Shown here: positions 1 through 5,004 of the stretch, piece by piece
How the letters are laid out: each line of letters begins with the position of its first letter
Numbering within the stretch: position 1 is the first letter of the stretch
NCBI GenBank assembly: GCA_903884125.1
Contig: CAISDR010000041.1
Span: forward strand, 1 to 5,004
DNA length: 5,004 bases
Direction: 5' to 3'
Source of the DNA: an uncultured bacterium
GTDB lineage: Bacteria > Pseudomonadota > Alphaproteobacteria > CAISDR01
Notes under the pieces: generated by a model
Told to the model about the DNA's origin: nothing
Seen by the model: only the letters and a program-made list of their open reading frames with translations
Databases searched by the model: none
Translations under genes and position numbers: made by a program

Positions 1-641
1 CGCGCATAGCCGCGACGAAAATCATCGCTGCCGATCGCACCCAAAAGCTCGGCACCGGCTTCCGCATCTGGATCGCGGGTAGTGAATTGCATCGTACCGC
101 CAAGATTGCTGCTGGATGCGGTACCAACAGCACCGGCACCTTGGGCAATTTCGGACTTGATAACGTTTTCGCTTATGGCGGCCCGTCCAATGGACATGCC
201 ATTCCAATTTACAAAGCTTTGATCACCCAATGGTATTCCATCAAGCGTAAATCCAAGCTGATAGGCTGCGAAACCGCGAACCGACAGATGCAAGGCCCAC
301 TCGTAAATGCCCTGGAAATCAGCGCTTTGATAATTGACCCCGGGCAGCTTTTCCAACTGCTTCATCGGGCTGGTGCCTGCTGGCGCCTTTTGCAGTTCAG
401 CAAGTGTAATCGTCTGCACAGACCGGGTGCGACCAGCACCAACCACCACGATTTCTTCAGGCGCGAGATTGTCTTTGCTTGCTGCGGCCACCTTTTTGGC
501 CGGCGTTGCGGGTGCAGCAACATTTGCCTGGGCCAGTTGAACCGGTTGGACAGCCGACTCATTTTCAGCGCCAAAAGCACCGCCCGACCCCAAAGCCGCC
601 AAGGCGACACCACTCAACAGCCAAAAATTTGATCGCTTCAT
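1..641 (-). CDS. TonB-dependent outer-membrane receptor, N-terminal part (runs off left edge)
   Basis: Seen: an open frame on the minus strand from ATG at 641-639 to the window edge gives 213 residues without a stop. Residues 1-25 form a signal peptide (KR, then a hydrophobic stretch, cleavage near AFGA). An Ala/Pro/Lys-rich linker (about 30-60) follows, then a TonB box EEIVVVG (62-68), and a plug domain from about 75: LEKLPGVNY (96-104), LSVRGF (119-124), LGFTLDGIPLGD (129-140) and GTASSSNLGGTMQF (173-186). Family knowledge: such receptors bind a ligand at the cell surface and import it with TonB-ExbBD energy; the GFTLDGIPLGD and SSNLGGT wording resembles receptors common in sphingomonads and acetobacters. 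Only plug sequence is present; the beta-barrel lies outside, so the ligand is unknown. There is no room for an N-terminal STN signalling domain. An in-frame ATG four codons upstream (653-651) is an alternative start; the chosen one has GGGGA five bases ahead. It is transcribed away from the ABC operon. Confidence 0.93.
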   Translation of the reverse strand, partial: MKRSNFWLLSGVALAALGSGGAFGAENESAVQPVQLAQANVAAPATPAKKVAAASKDNLAPEEIVVVGAGRTRSVQTITLAELQKAPAGTSPMKQLEKLPGVNYQSADFQGIYEWALHLSVRGFAAYQLGFTLDGIPLGDQSFVNWNGMSIGRAAISENVIKSEIAQGAGAVGTASSSNLGGTMQFTTRDPDAEAGAELLGAIGSDDFRRGYA

Positions 642-676
642 TTGATTCCCCATCCTAAATTCAAAGAACTGGTCAC

Positions 677-695
677 TTGTGCAGGTGTTTGTGCA
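677..695. repeat. TTGTGCA direct repeat, 12-bp period
   Basis: TTGTGCA occurs at 677-683 and 689-695, so the two copies start 12 bp apart, close to one helical turn. They lie about 36-55 bases upstream of the receptor start codon, in its probable leader. Tandem heptamers on the same DNA face can be a protein-binding site, but two 7-mers could also arise by chance. Confidence 0.35.
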
Positions 696-720
696 CCCGG
701 CATTGGTTTTCTTGGTATCG

Positions 721-737
721 ATTGTCCGACCGATAAT
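721..737. promoter_or_regulatory. Imperfect 17-bp dyad, possible operator
   Basis: ATTGTC (721-726) and GATAAT (732-737) form inverted half-sites that agree at 5 of 6 positions across a 5-bp spacer. The dyad covers the proposed -10 of the receptor promoter, where a repressor would block transcription. It does not match the Fur, Irr, RirA, Zur or NikR consensus sites that I know, so no regulator is assigned. Confidence 0.3.
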
Positions 738-750
738 ACGCTTTCATCAA
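721..750 (-). promoter_or_regulatory. Candidate promoter for the TonB-dependent receptor
   Basis: Reading the minus strand, TTGATG (750-745) and GACAAT (726-721) are separated by 18 bases, matching the sigma-70 consensus at 4 of 6 positions each. The start of transcription would fall near 714, giving a leader of about 70 bases. A TATTAT (738-733) lies inside the spacer but has no acceptable -35 at 16-18 bases. The match is weak and not unique. Confidence 0.25.
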
Positions 751-875
751 ACTGTCGCTGCGGCTAAATCAGGAAATAGATGCCGCCCCTAAAAAAGGCA
801 TAGGATGGCGCGCGAAACCTGAATCACAACAGCAAAGAGCCCAAAAGCGTCCGGAATCTGATGGATCGCGCCGCT

Positions 876-904
876 TTGGTCAAACAGGGACCGCCCCTTT
901 TAAT
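876..904 (+). promoter_or_regulatory. Candidate promoter for the ABC importer operon
   Basis: TTGGTC (876-881) and TTTAAT (899-904) are spaced by exactly 17 bases; the -10 element matches the sigma-70 consensus at 5 of 6 positions and the -35 at 3 of 6. Transcription would start near 911, giving a leader of roughly 180 bases before the GTG at 1093. It is the best plus-strand pair I found in the region, but it is unproven. Its -35 overlaps a minus-strand TTGACC (883-878) within the near-palindrome TTTGGTCAAA. Confidence 0.3.
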
Positions 905-935
905 CAGATGTAAGGTAAATTTAGAGGGCGCACAT

Positions 936-965
936 CAAAACTGTTGCTAATTCGTCACGGTTTTG
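936..965. repeat. CAAAAC / GTTTTG inverted repeat in the operon leader
   Basis: CAAAAC (936-941) and GTTTTG (960-965) are perfect 6-bp inverted arms around an 18-base spacer. No U-run follows, so it is not an intrinsic terminator. It could be an RNA hairpin with a large loop, an operator, or chance. Confidence 0.3.
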
Positions 966-1021
966 CCCAGTCTAGGATCCTCACTTGTAACAGAAGCAGG
1001 AACTGGTGATCTTGATTGAGA

Positions 1022-1076
1022 TTAACCGGCGTGGTCGGCTAAGCGTTCAAGTGCCGGGCCGGAAAATACCGGTTAA
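1022..1076. repeat. TTAACCGG / CCGGTTAA inverted repeat upstream of the ribosome site
   Basis: TTAACCGG (1022-1029) and CCGGTTAA (1069-1076) are perfect 8-bp inverted arms 39 bases apart. The right arm can instead form a short local hairpin, CCGG-AAAATA-CCGG (1059-1072). Both structures end just before the AGGGGG ribosome site at 1083, so alternative folding might affect initiation. The left arm shares ATTAACCG with the codons for Ile-Asn-Arg-Arg of the Tat motif at about 1129-1136. Confidence 0.35.
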
Positions 1077-1082
1077 ATGTTC

Positions 1083-1088
1083 AGGGGG
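1083..1088 (+). promoter_or_regulatory. Ribosome binding site deciding the binding-protein start
   Basis: AGGGGG lies four bases before GTG at 1093. The same hexamer with the same four-base spacing precedes the ATPase ATG (4430-4435, start 4440). This match within one operon favours GTG 1093 over GTG 1006, which has only AGGA four bases ahead, and over ATG 1105, which has no well-placed site. Confidence 0.6.
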
Positions 1089-1092
1089 ATTC

Positions 1093-2661
1093 GTGACGAA
1101 CGAAATGACGGGTGGAAGTCTGGAATCAATTAACCGCCGCAACCTTTTGGCCTTGGGTGGTGGACTGCTTGCCTCGGGATTACCCGTTATAGGCTCAGCA
1201 AATGCCAGCGAAATTACCCCCAGAAAAGGTGGTACCATTCGCCTTGGCATGGCTGGTGGGGCCACATCGGACAGTCTGAACCCGGTCAGCTATACCGATA
1301 GTGTTCCCATTGCACTGGGACACGGGTTGTTCAACGCCCTGGTGGAATGCGGGCCGGACAACACACCATTACCGGAACTGGCAGCCAGTTTTGAAGCCAG
1401 ACCCGGTGCGCGGGAATGGGTTTTCAACCTGCGCAAAGACGTGACTTTTTCCAATGGCAAAACCTTTGGCGCTAACGATGCGATCTATTCGCTGAACATG
1501 CATCGCGGGGAGACCCGATCCGGTGCGGCCACCGTGATGAAGAATGTGGCCGACATTAAAAAGTCCGGTGACCAGCAGATCACGATTTCCCTACGGGCCG
1601 CGGATGCAGAATTCCCCGCCGTGCTGACCGATTACCATCTGATGATGGTACCGGAAGGTCATAGCGACTGGTCAAAGCCAATCGGTACAGGCCCTATGGT
1701 AATTGACCGTTTCGATCCGGGCGTGCGCGCAGTTTTGAAACGGACGCGCGATTACTGGAAAGCCGATCGCGGATTTCTGGATGGCGCGGAAATTACTGTC
1801 ATCGGTGATTCCAGCGCCCGGCTGAGCGCACTTATTTCTGGCCAGATCGATGCAATAAACCGGGTCGACCCCAAGACTGTTAGTCTTCTGGCACGCAGCC
1901 CCAATCATGTGGTCGCACGTTCGCCCGCCGGATGGCACCCGATTATTGCCATGACCTGTGACCGCGCCCCGTTTGACAACCCCGATTTTCGTCAGGCCAT
2001 GAAATATGGCATTGATCGCCAACAGATTCTAAAGACGCTGTTCAGCGGCCTGGGGTCTGTAGGCAATGATCATCCGATCGCCCCCTCCAGTCCATTTTTT
2101 AACAAAGACCTGCCACAGATCGCTTACGATCCTGACCGCGCGAAATCATTTTTGGCCAAGGCGGGCTTAAGTGACATGCATGTGCTGATGCAGACATCCG
2201 ATGGCGCATTCAATGGTGCCGTAGATCTGGCGACGCTCTATCAGGCATCTGGCGTCAAAGCTGGCTTGAAGATCGACGTCAAACGCGAACCGGCTGACGG
2301 CTTTTGGACCAATGTCTGGCTCAAAGGGTCTTGCGTTGTCAGCTATTGGGGCGGGCGGCCATCGGCGACCCAGATGCTGGCCGTAGGATATGAAAGCGGC
2401 GCACCCTGGAATCTCAGCCATTACAACGACCCAAGATTTGATCAGGTGCTGAATGCAGCGCGCGGTGAAATCGATCCTGAAAAGCGCCAGCCGCTGATTC
2501 GGGACATGCAGGAACTGATTTCGCATAATGCCGGTGCGGTTATTCCGATCTTTCGCGATTATCTGGACGGGCATCACCGCAAAGTCGGTGGTATCACACC
2601 TCATGGCCTGTATGACTTCTGCAACGGGCGCATTCTGGAAAAGGCCTGGCTTGGCGCATGA
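1093..2661 (+). CDS. ABC importer solute-binding protein, family 5 (DppA/OppA/NikA type), Tat signal
   Basis: A 522-residue periplasmic binding protein that should deliver ligand to the permeases encoded next. Seen: residues 14-38 read as a twin-arginine signal (NRRNLLAL, a Gly/Leu/Ala core, cleavage after ANA at 38), so export may follow folding. Family-5 landmarks follow in order: KGGTIRLG from 45, LPELAASFE (93-101), WVFNLRKDVTFSNGK (109-123), GTGPM (198-202) leading to the DYW triplet (220-222), and FRQAMKYGIDRQQI (299-312). The length is normal for the family. Start: GTG 1093 has an AGGGGG site and places the Arg pair at 15-16; starting at GTG 1006 would add 29 residues ahead of the signal. 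Odd: the segment normally reading like W-x-x-D-Y-P is YWGGRPS (418-424), with Arg422 and no acid. Peptide, opine, nickel-chelate or other small chelates are all possible; the substrate is not assignable. TGA is 4 bp before the permease ATG. Confidence 0.93.
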   Translation: MTNEMTGGSLESINRRNLLALGGGLLASGLPVIGSANASEITPRKGGTIRLGMAGGATSDSLNPVSYTDSVPIALGHGLFNALVECGPDNTPLPELAASFEARPGAREWVFNLRKDVTFSNGKTFGANDAIYSLNMHRGETRSGAATVMKNVADIKKSGDQQITISLRAADAEFPAVLTDYHLMMVPEGHSDWSKPIGTGPMVIDRFDPGVRAVLKRTRDYWKADRGFLDGAEITVIGDSSARLSALISGQIDAINRVDPKTVSLLARSPNHVVARSPAGWHPIIAMTCDRAPFDNPDFRQAMKYGIDRQQILKTLFSGLGSVGNDHPIAPSSPFFNKDLPQIAYDPDRAKSFLAKAGLSDMHVLMQTSDGAFNGAVDLATLYQASGVKAGLKIDVKREPADGFWTNVWLKGSCVVSYWGGRPSATQMLAVGYESGAPWNLSHYNDPRFDQVLNAARGEIDPEKRQPLIRDMQELISHNAGAVIPIFRDYLDGHHRKVGGITPHGLYDFCNGRILEKAWLGA

Positions 2662-2665
2662 AATC

Positions 2666-3616
2666 ATGCTGATTATTCTGGGAAAAAAACTGGTAGCGGC
2701 CGTGCTGACTCTGATGGCGGCATCGGTGCTGATTTTTGCGGGCACCGAACTTCTGCCCGGTGACCTTGCCGGGTCCATTCTGCAGAATAATGCAACCCCG
2801 GAAACACTGGCCCAGCTTCGCCTGGATCTGAAGCTGGACCAGCCCGCGACCGTGCGATTTATGGGTTGGGTTGAAAAGCTGGCACATGGTGATCTGGGCA
2901 GGTCACTGACCAATGATCAGGATGTGGCAACTGAAATCGCCCCGCGTCTGGCCAACACGATTTTTCTGGCGACATATGCCGCTCTGGTCGCAGTACCACT
3001 GGCGCTCGGTCTGGGGCTGATCACAGCACTCTATCAGGGACGATGGATTGACCGCATTGCCAATGTGGGATCACTGATGGCGATTTCATTTCCGGAATAC
3101 TTTCTGGCCTATCTGTTGATCAAGATTCTGGCCGTGGATCTTGGGCTGTTGCCCAGTCTGGCAAATGTGGCACCGGATACAGAACTTGGGCCTCGCCTTA
3201 TTTTAACGCTGTTACCCATGATCACGCTGGTTCTTGGCACTCTTGCGCATATGCTGCGCATGACAAGGACTGCGGTCCTGTCGATTATGGAACGACCCTT
3301 TATCGAAATGGCCATACTGAAAGGTCTGCCCCAATGGCAGATCATCTCGCGCCATGCCCTGCCCAATGCATTAGCACCAATTGTCAGCGTGATCGCCCTG
3401 AACCTGGGTTATCTGGTTGTTGGCGTGGTTGTGGTTGAGACGGTTTTTGTCTATCCCGGCCTTGGTCAGTTGATGGTCGATGCGGTTGGCAAGCATGACG
3501 TGCCGGTAGTTCAGGCCTGCGGGATGATTTTCGCCACGGCCTTTATCGGACTTAATCTTTTGGCGGATATGATCACGATCATCGCCAACCCGCGCCTGAG
3601 GCGGCAGACCCAATGA
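2666..3616 (+). CDS. ABC importer permease, DppB/OppB type
   Basis: An inner-membrane subunit of 316 residues, the usual DppB length. Seen: a first membrane segment (about 9-27) followed by LPGD (30-33); a periplasmic stretch with the GDLGRS motif typical of DppB proteins (75-80); core segments at about 98-122, 134-158, 179-197, 238-262 and 284-306; the cytoplasmic EAA loop that docks the ATPase (EMAILKGL, 214-221, through RHALPNA, 229-235); ETVFVYPGLGQL (258-269); and a tail with NPRLR (308-312). The EAA loop reads Glu-Met-Ala rather than Glu-Ala-Ala, a minor variation. Start: ATG 2666 gives the typical DppB N-terminus but lacks a clear ribosome site. A TTG at 2651 has AAGG six bases ahead and would add five residues while overlapping the previous gene, so it remains an alternative. 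Translational coupling to the binding-protein gene is likely. Confidence 0.93.
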   Translation: MLIILGKKLVAAVLTLMAASVLIFAGTELLPGDLAGSILQNNATPETLAQLRLDLKLDQPATVRFMGWVEKLAHGDLGRSLTNDQDVATEIAPRLANTIFLATYAALVAVPLALGLGLITALYQGRWIDRIANVGSLMAISFPEYFLAYLLIKILAVDLGLLPSLANVAPDTELGPRLILTLLPMITLVLGTLAHMLRMTRTAVLSIMERPFIEMAILKGLPQWQIISRHALPNALAPIVSVIALNLGYLVVGVVVVETVFVYPGLGQLMVDAVGKHDVPVVQACGMIFATAFIGLNLLADMITIIANPRLRRQTQ

Positions 3617-4443
3617 CCATCACACTGTTTGGTCACAAGCTGGATTTTCTGGCGGCCCTTGGTTTTGCCATCATCTTGACCTATGTGTTCCTGGCCATTT
3701 TCGCACCTTTATTGGCCCCTTTTGGCGAAGCGGAAATCGTTGGCGATGCCTGGGGGCCGATAGATGGGGCGCATTGGCTGGGTACGGATAATCTGGGTCG
3801 CGATCTGTTAAGCCGATTGCTTTATGGTGGCCGCGTGTCCATCGGATTATCTATCGCCATTACCTGCTTATGCTTTGTGATCGGGGTAAGCAGCGGTTTG
3901 CTGGCGGCGGTGGTCGGTGGCTGGATCGATTTGGTTCTATGCCGACTTGTTGATCTGATGTTGTCGATACCGACCCTGATCTTTGTGTTTATCATCCTGT
4001 CCGGGCTGGGCAGCGATCTTTACGTGCTGGTCGTGACCATCGCTTTGATTGATTCAACCAAGGTCTTTCGATTAACACGATCAGTGGCCCTGGGGCTGGT
4101 CGAGATGGAATTTGTTGATGCAGCCCGCGCGCGCGGTGAAAATTTCTGGTGGATCATGCGCGCAGAAATTCTGCCCAATGCACTGTCACCTCTGATTGCC
4201 GAGTTTGGATTGCGGTTCTGTTTCACATTTCTGTTTGTCGCAGCGTTAAGCTTTCTGGGCTTGGGCGTTCAGCCGCCCAATGCAGACTGGGGCAGCATGG
4301 TTAAGGACTATGCCGACGTGATCAATCTGGGATTGCTCGCTCCGCTTTTGCCCGCTGGGGCGATTGCCCTGCTGACCGTTGGTGTCAATTTTGTGGCTGA
4401 CTGGCTGCTGCGGCTGCGCGATGCCAGTCAGGGGGCTGCATGA
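3613..4443 (+). CDS. ABC importer permease, DppC/OppC type
   Basis: The second channel subunit, 276 residues, near the usual DppC length and expected to pair with the DppB-type protein. Seen: a first membrane segment (about 12-36); the DppC hallmark HWLGTDNLGRDLLSRLLYG (54-72) with GRVSIGL (73-79); further membrane segments at about 80-101, 118-146, 195-216 and 239-265; the EAA loop FVDAARARG to LPNALSPL (167-194); and SFLGLGVQPPNADWG, a C-terminal motif found widely in DppC proteins. The ATG at 3613 overlaps the upstream stop as ATGA, and GAGG at 3598-3601 is a rather distant ribosome site, so coupled re-initiation is probable. Nothing appears truncated. Sequence alone does not separate peptide, nickel or opine importers within this permease family. 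Confidence 0.95.
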   Translation: MTITLFGHKLDFLAALGFAIILTYVFLAIFAPLLAPFGEAEIVGDAWGPIDGAHWLGTDNLGRDLLSRLLYGGRVSIGLSIAITCLCFVIGVSSGLLAAVVGGWIDLVLCRLVDLMLSIPTLIFVFIILSGLGSDLYVLVVTIALIDSTKVFRLTRSVALGLVEMEFVDAARARGENFWWIMRAEILPNALSPLIAEFGLRFCFTFLFVAALSFLGLGVQPPNADWGSMVKDYADVINLGLLAPLLPAGAIALLTVGVNFVADWLLRLRDASQGAA

Positions 4444-5004
4444 AACCGATCCTGGATATTCGCGGGCTGCGCGTTTCACGTCAAAACACCCCCAAGGCTC
4501 GCCCTATCGTCGATGATATCAGCCTGACCCTGAACAGGGGTGAGATATTGGGACTGATCGGAGAGTCTGGTGCGGGAAAGTCAACGATTGGCCTATGCGC
4601 CATGGGCTATGCGCGACCGGGCTGTGATATTTCCGGTGGTGCGATTATGTTTGATGGCATTGACCTACGCAAAATCAGCAAGGACCGCTTGAACGCCCTG
4701 CGGGGTGACGACATTGCCTATATCGCGCAAAGTGCCGCCCAATCATTTAATCCAGCATTGAATCTCGGTATTCAAATCTGTGAGGTCAGTCTGCGCATGC
4801 CCAATGCAGATCGATCCCAGATTAAGGCACGGGCCATTGACCTGCTGGCTCAGATGGACATTCCCGATCCATCAGGATTCCTGGCGCGCTATCCTTTCGA
4901 AGTATCCGGGGGACAATTGCAGCGGGCCATGGCGGCAATGGCGATGATGACCAATCCGAAGGTCATTATTTTTGACGAGCCTACCACTGCACTTGATGTA
5001 ACGA
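4440..5004 (+). CDS. ABC importer ATPase, DppD/OppD type, N-terminal part (runs off right edge)
   Basis: A cytoplasmic nucleotide-binding subunit that hydrolyses ATP to power the permeases; 188 residues are visible. Seen in order: Walker A GESGAGKST (41-49), Q-loop glutamine in YIAQSAAQSFNPAL (Gln97), ABC signature VSGGQLQR (155-162), Walker B VIIFDE (175-180) with catalytic Glu180, and D-loop TALD (183-186). All catalytic motifs in view are intact, so the gene looks functional. The H-loop and C-terminal region lie outside. The start ATG overlaps the previous stop as ATGA and has AGGGGG four bases upstream. The Q-loop reads AQSAAQSFNP instead of the commoner FQDPMTSLNP. I recall this variant from alphaproteobacterial members, some of which fuse two ATPase domains in one chain; whether this gene is single (about 330 residues) or fused (about 550) cannot be seen. 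Confidence 0.94.
   Translation, partial: MKPILDIRGLRVSRQNTPKARPIVDDISLTLNRGEILGLIGESGAGKSTIGLCAMGYARPGCDISGGAIMFDGIDLRKISKDRLNALRGDDIAYIAQSAAQSFNPALNLGIQICEVSLRMPNADRSQIKARAIDLLAQMDIPDPSGFLARYPFEVSGGQLQRAMAAMAMMTNPKVIIFDEPTTALDVT

Larger units (their letters stand above)
642..1092. other. Divergent intergenic region between receptor and ABC operon
   Basis: About 450 bases separate the receptor start from the chosen start of the binding-protein gene. I find no convincing gene, RNA gene or terminator here. It holds weak sigma-70-like promoter candidates in both directions, a 17-bp dyad (721-737), a pair of TTGTGCA direct repeats (677-683 and 689-695), a TTTGGTCAAA near-palindrome (875-884), a CAAAAC/GTTTTG inverted repeat (936-965) and a TTAACCGG/CCGGTTAA inverted repeat (1022-1076). 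An octamer CCGCCCCT occurs at 783-790 and 891-898. The final 87 bases (1006-1092) are open in frame with the binding protein, but are more likely leader than coding sequence. Confidence 0.75.

Noticed and set aside
87..632. Plus-strand open frame of 181 codons across the receptor gene
   Set aside because: It is antisense to a frame with clear signal peptide, TonB box and plug motifs, and its own translation is Cys/His/Arg-rich with no recognisable fold.
721..745. Fur box because of GATAAT
   Set aside because: Only one good GATAAT hexamer is present; the tandem/inverted hexamers of a Fur site are missing.
781..800. TGCC...GGCA around a run of A/T as an intrinsic terminator
   Set aside because: The stem is only 4 bp, the T-run on the minus strand is inside the loop rather than after the stem, and both flanking genes are divergent so no terminator is expected.
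2528..2665. Upstream extension of the DppB-type permease to ATG 2528
   Set aside because: The extra 46 residues lie inside the conserved C-terminus of the binding protein in another frame, and DppB proteins normally begin right at the first membrane segment as from ATG 2666.
2167..2913. Minus-strand open frame of 248 codons across the binding protein and permease genes
   Set aside because: It overlaps two well-supported genes and straddles their junction; the translation has no domain-like features.
4246..4479. Minus-strand open frame of 77 codons across the DppC/ATPase junction
   Set aside because: It is antisense to conserved DppC motifs and the ATPase start, with no supporting ribosome site or domain.

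Overview
The window looks like chromosomal DNA of a Gram-negative alphaproteobacterium. The signs are moderate GC, a sphingomonad/acetobacter-type TonB-dependent receptor, a Tat-type signal on a solute-binding protein, and tightly overlapping ATGA gene junctions. A Thalassospira-like or other Rhodospirillales host is a guess; no rRNA or marker gene is present to fix the taxon.

Layout: (1) Positions 1-641, minus strand, hold the first 213 residues of a TonB-dependent outer-membrane receptor (signal peptide, TonB box, most of the plug domain); it runs off the left edge. (2) Positions 642-1092 form a divergent intergenic/leader region with weak promoter candidates for both directions and several short repeats and dyads, but no convincing gene. 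(3) Positions 1093-5004, plus strand, hold an operon-like run for a peptide/nickel-type (Dpp/Opp/Nik) ABC importer: a family-5 solute-binding protein with a twin-arginine signal, a DppB-type permease, a DppC-type permease, and the first 188 residues of an ATPase that runs off the right edge. The last two junctions are 4-bp ATGA overlaps and the first is a 4-bp gap, so one transcript with translational coupling is likely.

Working together: the binding protein would capture a ligand in the periplasm, the two permeases form the inner-membrane channel, and the ATPase drives transport. The divergent receptor sits where an outer-membrane partner would be expected, suggesting import of one substrate too large or too scarce for porins (for example a peptide-like metal chelate). 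That pairing is inferred from position only. The substrate cannot be read from the sequence. The binding protein carries Trp-Gly-Gly-Arg-Pro where peptide binders of this family usually have an acidic residue, which argues mildly against a plain dipeptide.

All protein families here are known. I see no mobile element, CRISPR array, RNA gene or clearly unprecedented system. The points worth checking are the receptor-importer pairing, the ligand pocket, and the control elements in the divergent region.
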